DNA from: Coriolopsis trogii
Lineage: Eukaryota > Basidiomycota > Agaricomycetes > Polyporales > Polyporaceae
Direction: 5' to 3'
NCBI GenBank assembly: GCA_020543525.1
Contig: JAHYIO010000001.1
Coordinates: 1,984,001 to 2,048,000, forward strand
DNA length: 64,000 bases
In this document: positions 22,157 through 31,752 of the stretch, piece after piece
Layout: the number at the start of each line of letters is the position of its first letter
How positions within the stretch are numbered: the stretch's first letter is position 1
Notes under the pieces: model-generated
Told to the model about the DNA's origin: nothing
What the model saw: only the letters and a program-made list of their open reading frames with translations
Databases searched by the model: none
Position numbers and translations under genes: made by a program

Positions 22157-25141
22157 ATGCCTAAGGCATCTCCAGCATCTTCTTCAAGTGGGGCTCGTTC
22201 CAACTCGGGGCCCTTTCAAAATGCGCAAGTATTGCGCAGGAATCAGGTACGCTCGCCATGAACGATATATAACTCTGGTAAATTTCGTCAAAATGACCTT
22301 TATCCGGTTCGTCACCGTCAAGGCTTGTCATCAATGCCGGCGACGCAAACTCGTGAGTTTCCATCATCTTATACCCGCAAATATTACTGACGAGGCTCCC
22401 GAGGAAGAAATGGTATACCCTCTTCATCCCGTCCCCGATGCCCGAGCCTAGCTGAGTGAACCGGTGTCTTATGAACACAGCGATGCAAAGCGTCCAACGT
22501 GCTCAACATGCACCCGATCCCACGCATATGCCGTGGCCCATGCGTCCGGTACAGACCATCCACTCCACCCGGAGTGTACGTTCGATGATAGTACGTTTCT
22601 GGACGTGACCTTGACGTCTTGGCCTGATACACAATACTACGTTAATCCAGTTCCTGAACCCGTCCCCGCTACGGTTGCGGACTCTCAGGAGCCGAAGACC
22701 CGATTCGAGAGTTTGGAGAAGCGGATAGGTAAGTGGTGTCGCTTCTTCGAAATTGTATGCTGACCCCCCAGTAGCTGAATTAGAAGCGGAGCTGCGGGAA
22801 AAGGACGAGGCTTTGTCATTAGCTAAACCCTCGCCCTCCGACTCTGGAACTTCCGATGCGACGCTGTACGATTCTTCAGTGTTATTCCTCGGTCTCAACG
22901 ATAACTACTTCGGGCTCGGGGATGAGTCAATGTCTATGTACATGGGCACTATGCCCTCAGGCTCTCCATTGGACGACCTCGCTGGAGCTGCCGCGCTGAG
23001 GGCGCCAATGGACCTCCACCTAAATGCGAACATTTACTCAAGCATGCCAGTGCCCGACCCTTCTTGGCCGAATGGACTGCCGGACGCGTCGATAGTCCGC
23101 CATCTGTAAGTTCGTACGCTGTCATGCCGCACGAACCGGACCACTTACAGCCGTGCAGGGTTCAGGCTTATTTTGCGTTCACTCCGTTGGCAGGACGGAT
23201 GTTCCACGCACCCACTTTCTTAGCATCCTTGTCCCTTCCCCCCACTCATCCCAAGTTCCCGCTGCCTGCAATTCTACATGCTATGTGCGCTATGGGTAGT
23301 ATGTACACAGCTGCAATTGCCCCTAATTCTTCCGGCGAGTCAAATTATCTGTCTATGTGAGCTTTCTCATGCTTATGACAGACGCGTGCAGGGGATCCAT
23401 CTATTATTGACAACCTGGAAGACTCGTTTGCGGAGAATCAAATTTGGGCTGCGAAGAACGCAATAGCTACTTCTCTCCGCAACACGTCGGATTTATTCGA
23501 ATCCCTCCAGGGTAACGTGAGGCCAGCTGTCAAGCATACATGACTTGCTCAATCCTCATCCACAGCCCAGATTATCATCGCCCTTTGGTATTGGTATAAC
23601 GCCAGGTGGTCTGAGGTTAGTCTATTTTGGACAAATCTAGTGCCTACGCTTACGCTGCTGCGACAGGCCTGCATATCGTTTGCTATATCCCTGCGGTATG
23701 CGGTCCCATGCGGTCTCAATGTCTGTCCTCCGTTCGAGAGTCTTGCGACTTCAAATATGGCACGTGCCAGCATCATCCCACCAGCCGCCAACGTTTACGA
23801 AGACGAGATGAGACGCAATACTTTCTGGATAGGTGTGTTCTGACCCCCAATATATTGAGCGAGTTCTCACAAGACGTCATTTGCAGCATACATGACGGAG
23901 CGTCACTTCACCGCTATTAACAGCTTCACGACGTTCCTGGACGACCAGGACATTGCACAAATGTTACCCGTTCGCGGCGACCAATTCGAACACGGCGTGA
24001 GTGGTTCTCAAGTGCCCGCCTTTCCCTTCGGTAACACTACACCTGCACAGACATTGGTTACCCCCGAAGAACGTCAATGGTGTCATCATTCCGACGTGAT
24101 TGAGACGCACCCGGAGGAGCAGGTTGACTCCTTTTTCCTTCATGTCAAAGCCACCATGGTTCTGTCCAGGGTCAAGACATTCAACTGTCGATACAAGATC
24201 AGACATGCCATTGGCGACCCGGCCACGATACCTGATCTGAAGGGTCTTGGTAACTATCCTTATGCTGATACCATCCTCGCCACGCCGGCCTTCAAGGAAC
24301 TTGAAAAGTTCGTGTCTGCCTTCATAGACTCGTTCCCTCCTCATTTGAGGGATCCGACGGCAAACGGCGTGATAGATGCGTCGTTGTTGACCGCTCTCTC
24401 AACAGCGCATCTGTGAGTCCCTTGTAAGGCATAAATACTCTGCAAACGCTGACGTATCTGCCTCCAGTGCTGCCATAATCCTACATGAAAGCCATGCTGC
24501 CATCGGACATAGCGCTTGTAGGGCCTCTTGCGCGATCCTCAAGGCGGCCCGTGCGATCCTTGACCTGCTGTATGCGGCCTATGCGACGGGTCATAGTCTC
24601 GCTACGTTGGGCGTGTTCCCAATGGTACGTCTCAATTGTGCTGAAGCGTTTGTTAGATAATCCAATTGATCTTTCTAGGTTTGCTGGTTCGCTGCTGGAA
24701 GGGTACTCGTCAAGTTTTTGCGGTCTGCTATCGAGGCGAAGAGCGATGAGCATATCAATGCGTTGCGAACCGAGGTCGACTTCATCAGGTAACTACTACT
24801 CGCTGAGCGATGGGTGCTTGATTTGCTGAGGTACTCCTCCAGATCGGTCATCCACAATATCGGAGACCACATGCCGCATGCCTGTGAGTCCTTCTCGCTC
24901 TGGTCCACCACTTATACAGGTGTGCTGAACTACCGCCATTGTAGACCACTACGGCAGAATGCTTGACGAGTATGCCGCCCATACTTGCGGGAAAGAGTAT
25001 GCGAAGCCCGTGGCTTCCCTGAATGTGTTGGGAAAGGCAGAAGCGCCTTTCGTAGAAGCCAGCAGTATATTGGACCAGCCAATACACCTGGACTTCGACT
25101 TCGACACATCTGGATTCTCGGGCGTTGAAGTTGCGGTGTGA
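22157..25141 (+). CDS. Zn2Cys6 fungal transcription factor with MHR domain
   Basis: About 15 exons. My model is 22157-22246, 22323-22352, 22408-22412, 22481-22590, 22651-22728, 22772-23105, 23159-23298, 23392-23511, 23566-23615, 23667-23832, 23887-24412, 24468-24624, 24679-24788, 24843-24883 and 24945-25141, about 717 residues. The zinc cluster reads ACHQCRRRKLKCDAKRPTC then STC and a distal EC; it needs a 5-nt exon (22408-22412) to supply the KC pair. A leucine/charged linker follows (LEKRIVAELEAELREKDE), then the fungal middle-homology region with FHAPTFLASL, YWYNARWSE and RYAVPCGLNVCPP. The protein binds DNA as a dimer and regulates unknown genes. The splice near 23299-23391 is uncertain (see findings). 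It is divergent from the GGT-like gene, a possible target by position only. Confidence 0.85.
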
Positions 25142-25447
25142 AGATGAGGGGAAATACGGTTTATTTGTGCTTCATTCCGTGGACAAATTTCGGATCGCTA
25201 TAGTATTGTAAAATATCGGCGGGCTGTATGTAGTGTGTAGTCGTACGTTAATCAAGTCACAACTTACTGGAACATCAGCCCGGGAACTGTTCAGCAGCCT
25301 GGTCTCGCTGCTACTGATTCCGGCTTTACCGGACCGCTCGCGAGAAGACCTATGCCTTGTTACATGCTTGCTGCTTCGCTTCTCTCATTCACAAACCCAA
25401 ACCACATACTCAACTTGCGTTCTTCCTCGTCTCAGGCGACTCACTAG
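25142..25447. other. Short intergenic region
   Basis: A 306-bp gap holding the 3' UTR of the transcription factor and the promoter of VPS20, tandem genes. Nothing else recognised. Confidence 0.6.
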
Positions 25448-26394
25448 ATGGGTGGGAATCAGTCAGTGCCCAAGATCACGAAGCAAGACAAAGCGATCCT
25501 AGAGTGAGTTATTCGAGAGCCGCGCGCTGCGAGGTCTAGGATGTAATCGTTCACAGCTTGAAATTGCAGCGCGACAAGGTCCGGCAATATCAGAAGAAGG
25601 TGCGTATAAATGCTTCACACACGTAACCGGAGGGCCCTAACGCGAAAGGAGGGAAGATCCAAACGGTCCTGGACCGTGAGCATGAGATTGCGAAGCAACA
25701 GCTAGCGGCAGGCAACAAGGACCGTGCACTCGTTGCGTTGAGGAAGCGGAAGTACCAAGAGGGTCTTCTACTGAAGACGGATGCTCAGCTAGAGAACTTG
25801 GAACAGTTGGTGCGCCTTCTCTGTCCCCGGGTTTCATTGCGGTGTTCACAACTGTTGCGGGCGTAGGTCTCCACCATCGAGTTCTCCCTAGTCGAGGTCT
25901 CGGTCCTCCATGGGCTTCAGCAAGGGAACGAGGTGCTGAAGCAGATCCACAAAGAGCTCAACGTAGAGAACGTGGAGCGGATCCTAGAGGAGACGCAGGA
26001 AGCGAGGGAGTACCAACGAGTACGTCTGCTTTGCGCACACTTCGCACTATCATGCCAACGAATACCCCAAGGAAATCGATGAGATGCTGGCAAACTCGTT
26101 GACCCTGGAAGACGAGGAAGCTGTACAGGCCGAGCTGCGCGAGTTGCAGGTGCGTTGTTTCCCCTGTTCAAGACATGGCTCCGCTCATGCTTCGAGCAGC
26201 TTGGCTTGGAAGAGTCAGAGCGACCAATTTCCTTGCCATCTGTTCCCACTGAGGAACCGAGGTCAAAAGGTGTGTGTCTCAATCCAACTGTGTTTCTATA
26301 TGCTGATTGCTGAGTATTGTTTGTTACTGCAGTCACGGAGCAAGAGCCAGTGTCGCAGCCACAGGAACGCGAACGGGTTCCAGTCGCAGCATGA
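25448..26394 (+). CDS. VPS20: ESCRT-III subunit Vps20 (CHMP6)
   Basis: Seven exons: 25448-25503, 25557-25599, 25657-25809, 25867-26019, 26072-26149, 26200-26269 and 26333-26394, giving 204 residues, the usual length. The start MGGNQS supplies the glycine that is myristoylated in this family. It continues KITKQDKAILDLKLQRDK, the Snf7-domain helices with QQLAAGNKDRAL and LRKRKYQEGLL, and the acidic C-terminal half that closes the protein in the cytosol. Vps20 links ESCRT-II to Snf7 polymer on endosomes during multivesicular body formation. It converges on the next gene with only 71 bp between stop codons. Confidence 0.94.
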
Positions 26395-26465
26395 TCTATC
26401 ATGTACTATAGTATATCCTGTACAATACTAATACAACCGGAGATAGTGCCATACCACAGTTGTGC

Positions 26466-28478
26466 CTACCACCCCTCGAAGTCGCCAAATCCGATACGTC
26501 GTTTCTTCTTGCCCTCTTCTGGAGGTGCAGGTACGGGGCTCGCGAGGGTTTCGATGGGCCTCTTCGCATTCGCATTCAGATTCAGATACTTGCCGACGCC
26601 TCCCCCGGCAACGCCGCCTGACTTCTCCGCACCCACTTTCACCCCAAACCAGTTAACATCATCTTTTGCCTTCTCCTCGGCCTCCTGCTTGCGAGACACC
26701 TGAACTTCTGCTTTCCGAGCCCGTTTTCTCTCTTCGCGCTGCTTATATTCTTCAAACGGATCCTGATAGCTGGAATATGGCCGGATGTCAGGATTGTGGT
26801 TCGGGATCGATAGCATGTGACCTACATGACGACTTCCGTGATCCTGACAGGCTTGGCGGGACGTTCCGTTCCAGGTTTGACGGGTAGGGCTTCGAGTGCA
26901 TCGAGTACATCTTCGCCTCCAACAAGCTTGCCAAACACTGTGTGCTTTTTGTCCAGATGTGGCGTTTCTCGGAAAGTCACGTAGAACTGAGAACCGTTCG
27001 TGTTGGCACCCTTGTTGGCCATCGCGACGATACCCCGGCTGTCGTGCTTCGCTGCATTGCGGAGGTCGTACTCGTCGCGGAATGGGGTGCCCCAACACGA
27101 CTCTCCTCCTGAACCAGTACCCGTTGGGTCTCCGGTTTGTATCTATGTGTATCAATGTTAGACAGGAACGAGTAGCAAAGGCTACGATTGTCATACCATG
27201 AATCCTGGTACAAGACGATGAAAGAGACAGTTGTTGTATTTTCCTTGCTTCGCTAGCTGCAGGAAGTTGTAACATGTTTTGGGGGCCTGAGGAGAACATC
27301 AGTCATGTTCGAGAACGCCATATTATGACAACTCACCTTCTCGCAGAACAGCTCCAGATTCAATGCCCCGCCCCCTAGGCTGGTAACGACTCGGACGTAC
27401 GCGCGACGCTTGCCCACATCTTTCTCTTTGCCCTTGCCTTTGGGAGGGTTTGCGAAGTCATCAAACATAAGCTCTTGCTGGCAAAGCCGACAGAAATTAG
27501 GCCATGTTCCTAAGGTGAAGCTCAGAAAAACCAACCTCGTCCCAAAGAAGCTGAGAGCTTTGTGTAGTTGGATCAACGGAGGTTGAGGTCAATGACGCTC
27601 CCGGTAATCCAGTAGAGTACGGAGACGCGTTCCCTATAGTCAGACAATGAGGATTGGACCATTCATTAGCACACGCTTTGCACATACAAGGTGTTGCAGC
27701 TTTCGCCTTCGTTACGGGCGCCGCTGGTGTCTGCTTCGCTACCACGGCCTTCGTCTGGTCAGTCTTCGCGACTTTCGCCGAAGGAGCAGCTTTCCCTGGA
27801 ACAGAAGCAGGAGGGAAGCCATGAGGGTTCTGAAGAGTGATGACATCCTCCCTAGATGTGAATCAGTAGACTGTTAAACGTGCAACTTGGACGGTAGCGC
27901 ACTTTTTGAACTTCACGTCTGCGACAAGGTCGCGGCCTCCCTTGACGCTCTCCGCCAGGAAGACATTGCCGGTCGTTGCGATCGCAACGATATGAGAGTG
28001 CTCGCTGAAAGGCTTGAAAGAGATTGGGTCATGGATTTCTCCAGATGGTTTGCGAGAATAGTGGAGGGTGATGAGGTCGGATGGTTGCAGAGGTTCTTGT
28101 GTTACCGGGTTAAGGTTGTTATGTTGCCTGAGCCAACATGTCAGCACGCAAAGCAGAGAGGGTAGAAAGTCAGCGATACGCACTTGAGCCATGGTATGAT
28201 ACTGACTAGCTCGAACACGTTCCCGGTGCCATCAGAAGTCCTCGCACACACAGGGTGGGTGAAAGGTTGGAAGGTAAGAGCACAGCAGTCAAAGGGGGTG
28301 CGTGAGCCGGGATGGGGTGCTTCCTGCTTCCTGCGAGGCTCGTTACTTGAATGACCGGACGAGCCAGAGGTTGGGGTGCTTACGCTTTGTGACCTGCCGA
28401 AGACGCAGTGTGCTGCCCGAACATGCCGGAGTGCTCGGCATGCGTAACATACAGCTTGTTCGAGTTTCCGTGACCCAT
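26466..28478 (-). CDS. U-box cyclophilin (PPIL2/CYP60 type) peptidyl-prolyl isomerase
   Basis: Eight exons: 28478-28384, 28330-28184, 28127-27903, 27851-27536, 27477-27337, 27286-27197, 27142-26826 and 26769-26466, giving 544 residues. The start reads [18 protein letters not shown], the family N-terminus. A U-box follows ([17 protein letters not shown] to [14 protein letters not shown]), then a cyclophilin domain with [44 protein letters not shown] and [10 protein letters not shown]. The C-terminus ([15 protein letters not shown], then a lysine-rich tail) is typical. Orthologues are nuclear, associate with the spliceosome and can act as E3 ubiquitin ligases. Start-to-start distance to the divergent PPR gene is 288 bp. 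Confidence 0.94.
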
Positions 28479-28766
28479 TTTGAGGGCTTAAATGTAAGGG
28501 AGATTGAGAACGACCAGGAAGGGATGAGTGTATGGGTCACAGGTGAGGCTTCCGATGCCTCCATTGCCACTCGGCGCTATAATCACTTCCTTCACGTGAC
28601 ACACACGTCTCCAGGAAATATGCGACTAAGCGCTGATCGCGAGCTATACCTCGGACTAGTCGTTCCCTCAGGTTCCTTCACTCTGGCTTACCACTTGGTG
28701 CGTAAATGTGTCCAACAGTAGAGGCTGATTCTAACGTCCTGTATTAGCATTGACTCCAGTCCTCGC

Positions 28767-31079
28767 ATGCTTGGACGGACAGCAAGCCACGTTGTCTCAC
28801 CCGCTTTTCCTCTCGACTTCCTCATTCCGAATGCTATCGTCCGTCGGGCCATATTCTCTCACTCATCCAGGGATGTCAATGTGAATCGAAAAGGCGGCTC
28901 TAGGAAGGCTGAAATTGCCTCTTGCCCTCTACGACATTCATCGTCCAGCTCTCCCCTCACACCTGGCGCACTGTTGAAACAACTCGACAGGGAGAATGGT
29001 GTCTCGACGTCTCAGCCTCTCGCGGCAGTGACGGATACTCAAGCGGATGCGATGAACAAGATCATAGTACAGATGCACGGAGCTATGCAACGACGCGACA
29101 TGAAGAAAATCACGGAGCTTTGGTCCCTTGTCAAGGGGCGTAAGCTGCTCGCGGTGTGTGGACCTCCGCAGTACGATGTCCTTCAGAGAGTCGTGAAGAC
29201 CCAGTGTCAACACCAGGGACAGAAACTCGGAGACGCGGAGCAGGGCATTTTGATCGAAATGGCGTTACTGGCGGCAGCAGCCGGGGCGACGGATGGACTT
29301 CGAGAGCTCATGCTCCTGGCCCTCCACGCGGAGAAGCCTTGGCGTGTGGTGAAGCTGTATGACGAGTACGTCCAGCGTCTTCATGAGAAGGGCCTAATCC
29401 TTGATACGGCGTCGAATCATGCCCCCGAATCCGAATCCGAATCCCGATCCCAATCCGAATCCGAGTCCGAAGCGGACGCTGTTACGTCCCTTGATTCCCC
29501 CACTTCTCCCCTCAGCCCTATCCGAGACGAGATCCTCTTGTGTGCGGTTGCGGCTTATGCGCAGAAGGATGCGTTTGCTGAGGCCTTGCCCGTATTCCTT
29601 CAGGCTCGCACTAGAATCGCTCCCACCACTCTCGAAGCGCTCCACGTCCGTCTTCCTCCCAACATCAAACGAAAGACTGAGGATTATGCCCACCGCCTGA
29701 ACGCTGCAGCTCTTGTCGCTCGCCCCGAAGCTTACTCCAAGCACCTCGCAAACCTCACCAGAGACTCTGCCACGTCGGCCTTGGAGAGGCTGTATATGAC
29801 CACGATTGCCGGTGCCCGCGACCCGGATCCGTGGTTAGCCCTTAGACCGGAAGAGCTCACGGGCTCACGGGTTTTGCTACTCCCTGACTTCTTCTGGTCG
29901 TCGTTCATCAAGAGCTTCCTTGCGTGCCGACGGACGAACCTTGCTGAGCGGCTTTGGGATGACATGCTGCAGCTAGGCGTCGTACCCGACGTATCCGTAT
30001 GGAACGCTCTCCTCGATGGCTATGCGAAGAACCGCGACCTGGACGCAGTTCTCAGTACATGGCAAGTCATGGCCTCCCAGGGCGTGAAGTGGGACCCTCT
30101 GTCCTATCGTGCTCTCATACACGCTTTCTACCACGAAGGCAGATTCGAGGAGGGGCAAAGACACTTTCACGCTTTCGAACAGGCGTTTGTTAAACCCGGA
30201 ACTGTGGAGGACTCAAAGGTCCTGGCGGTCTACAACACTTCCATCCACGACCTCCTCTTTGGAGGTCGTGATAAAGAAGCCTCCGTGCTCTTGCAGAAGA
30301 TGGAAACACATGGTCCCAAACCGGATATCGTCACGTATAACACGTTCATGCGATATCATGGCCGGTCAGGAGACCTGAGGGCTATTGCGAGCATCCTCCA
30401 AAAACTTGAGGCTCGCGAGATCAAGCCCGACGTCTTCACGTTCTCCACCCTCCTCTCCACGCTACTCAAGGTCCGTCCAGATGCGGATCATATGTTGCTC
30501 AACTTCATGGAAAAGCATGGCGTCACCCCAGACACAACCGCGTTGACCTCTATCATCGAGCACCAGTTGCGGCAGGCCACCCAGGAGAACTTCAAGATCG
30601 CGATGGACATGCTTTCGAAGATGGAGCGCAACGAGTACAAGGGCGCGGAACCGAACGCCATCACGTACTCGGCCGTGCTCTCTGCTATTAACCGCGGGAG
30701 CTGGTTGAACAAGTCAGTCGTGGAGGAGTGCAACAGACGGATGTGGAACACGATGCAGAGTCGTGGCATCAAGCCGAACCGAGCTACGTACAACATCCTG
30801 ATTAGGGCGTCGCTCCAGAACCCGGAGCCTGAGGGCCTGGAGAATGGTATGATGTACTACAGGCATATGCTGAGCGAGCGGGTGCACATGGGGAACGATA
30901 CGTGGTACATCGTCCTCCGAGGGTTGATGAACAGAGAGGAGTGGGGGCTTGCGAGCGAGGTGGTAGCGCAGATGCGTCGCTTGAAGGCGAATGCTATCAC
31001 GCGTCCGCTGAGGGTTCTGGTGTCTACCATCAGTAAACGAGCGAGTACTGCTAGTGGAGTAGGGGAGACGTACCTCTGA
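28767..31079 (+). CDS. Pentatricopeptide repeat (PPR) protein, probable mitochondrial
   Basis: A single 770-residue exon, intronless unlike its neighbours. The N-terminus (to about residue 40) is basic and lacks acidic residues before RDV, in keeping with mitochondrial import. Degenerate 35-residue PPR units occupy about 390-750; the clearest are those containing PDVSVWNALLDGYAK, KPDIVTYNTFMRYH, KPDVFTFSTLLSTL, EPNAITYSAVLSA and KPNRATYNILIRA. A low-complexity Ser-Glu stretch sits near residue 222. PPR proteins bind organellar RNA and act in its processing, stability or translation. The specific RNA target cannot be told. Start is the first ATG of the frame, after a stop-containing stretch. 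Confidence 0.9.
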   Translation: MLGRTASHVVSPAFPLDFLIPNAIVRRAIFSHSSRDVNVNRKGGSRKAEIASCPLRHSSSSSPLTPGALLKQLDRENGVSTSQPLAAVTDTQADAMNKIIVQMHGAMQRRDMKKITELWSLVKGRKLLAVCGPPQYDVLQRVVKTQCQHQGQKLGDAEQGILIEMALLAAAAGATDGLRELMLLALHAEKPWRVVKLYDEYVQRLHEKGLILDTASNHAPESESESRSQSESESEADAVTSLDSPTSPLSPIRDEILLCAVAAYAQKDAFAEALPVFLQARTRIAPTTLEALHVRLPPNIKRKTEDYAHRLNAAALVARPEAYSKHLANLTRDSATSALERLYMTTIAGARDPDPWLALRPEELTGSRVLLLPDFFWSSFIKSFLACRRTNLAERLWDDMLQLGVVPDVSVWNALLDGYAKNRDLDAVLSTWQVMASQGVKWDPLSYRALIHAFYHEGRFEEGQRHFHAFEQAFVKPGTVEDSKVLAVYNTSIHDLLFGGRDKEASVLLQKMETHGPKPDIVTYNTFMRYHGRSGDLRAIASILQKLEAREIKPDVFTFSTLLSTLLKVRPDADHMLLNFMEKHGVTPDTTALTSIIEHQLRQATQENFKIAMDMLSKMERNEYKGAEPNAITYSAVLSAINRGSWLNKSVVEECNRRMWNTMQSRGIKPNRATYNILIRASLQNPEPEGLENGMMYYRHMLSERVHMGNDTWYIVLRGLMNREEWGLASEVVAQMRRLKANAITRPLRVLVSTISKRASTASGVGETYL
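29424..29470 (+). repeat. Hexanucleotide repeat coding Ser-Glu
   Basis: Imperfect tandem copies of CCGAAT inside the PPR gene, translated as alternating Glu and Ser with one Gln. Probably a length-variable linker between the N-terminal part and the repeats. Confidence 0.7.
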
Positions 31080-31137
31080 TATCATCGCGTCCTATGCACG
31101 TTGTCCGGGATGCGTGGCGGACGTAATGAGCTCTTGG

Positions 31138-31455
31138 TTAGATGCGTTTCTCTCCGAGGAAAAACGACTTTCCGAGACCGAGCCGGACGTAACGCGCGTA
31201 GGCTTGTGATACCAAAGGTCAGATGAGGATTTGAGGGGGCGATTAGAGAGATAGAAGTAGATACACACCCCAGTGGCTCCATCTCCTGCCTAGCCATTTG
31301 CCTACGTAGGGGAGCAGGACTATGGAGAGTAGCTGCTGAAGCTGCTGGAGACTCTCCTGCCACTCTAGCTCGAGGAGGCGGTCTTCGTCGTCGGAATCGT
31401 AGGAGGCATCCGAAGATATAGAGAGGGAATCGAGAGACTGGACCGAGTGCGGCAT
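31138..31455 (-). CDS. Small single-span protein, Mim2-like
   Basis: Two exons, 31455-31269 and 31202-31138, give 83 residues. An acidic Ser/Asp-rich start (SLSISSDASYDSDDEDR) is followed by ELEWQESLQQLQQL, a hydrophobic stretch LLSIVLLPYVGKWLGRR and, after the splice, WAYARYVRLGLGKSFF. A conserved W-ESL-QL core before one membrane span and a GK-GRR-W-R pattern resembles Mim2, the small outer-membrane partner of Mim1 that inserts helical proteins into the mitochondrial outer membrane. I rely on memory of the family pattern, so the name is tentative. The splice keeps the frame and the length matches. It is divergent from a sugar transporter gene (297 bp between starts). Confidence 0.55.
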
Positions 31456-31752
31456 GGATGAGCAGAGGCAAGCTAGGGACAGCGGCGGGACGCTCGGCAG
31501 GAGGGTGTGACCTCATTCGGATGAGAGCCACGGTGACACGCGACCATCGCTCGCTCACCGGCCCAGCAGCGCCGACCACGGCTGCCAGTGGCCTCTGCGG
31601 ACCATCCACTGCCATCGTCTCGTTCTGCCAATTGCCAGCGCCTCAAGGCGCCCTCCGTCATCTCTCCTCGCCCCCACGACCGTCGCCCCTTCCTCCTCCT
31701 GCGACCGTCTCTTTCTTCGCTCTTCTACGCTTCTCTCGACTGCAGATGCAGA

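Noticed and set aside
28302..28721. 139-codon plus-strand frame
   Set aside because: It overlaps the first two exons of the U-box cyclophilin on the other strand, whose conserved [13 protein letters not shown] start is unmistakable.
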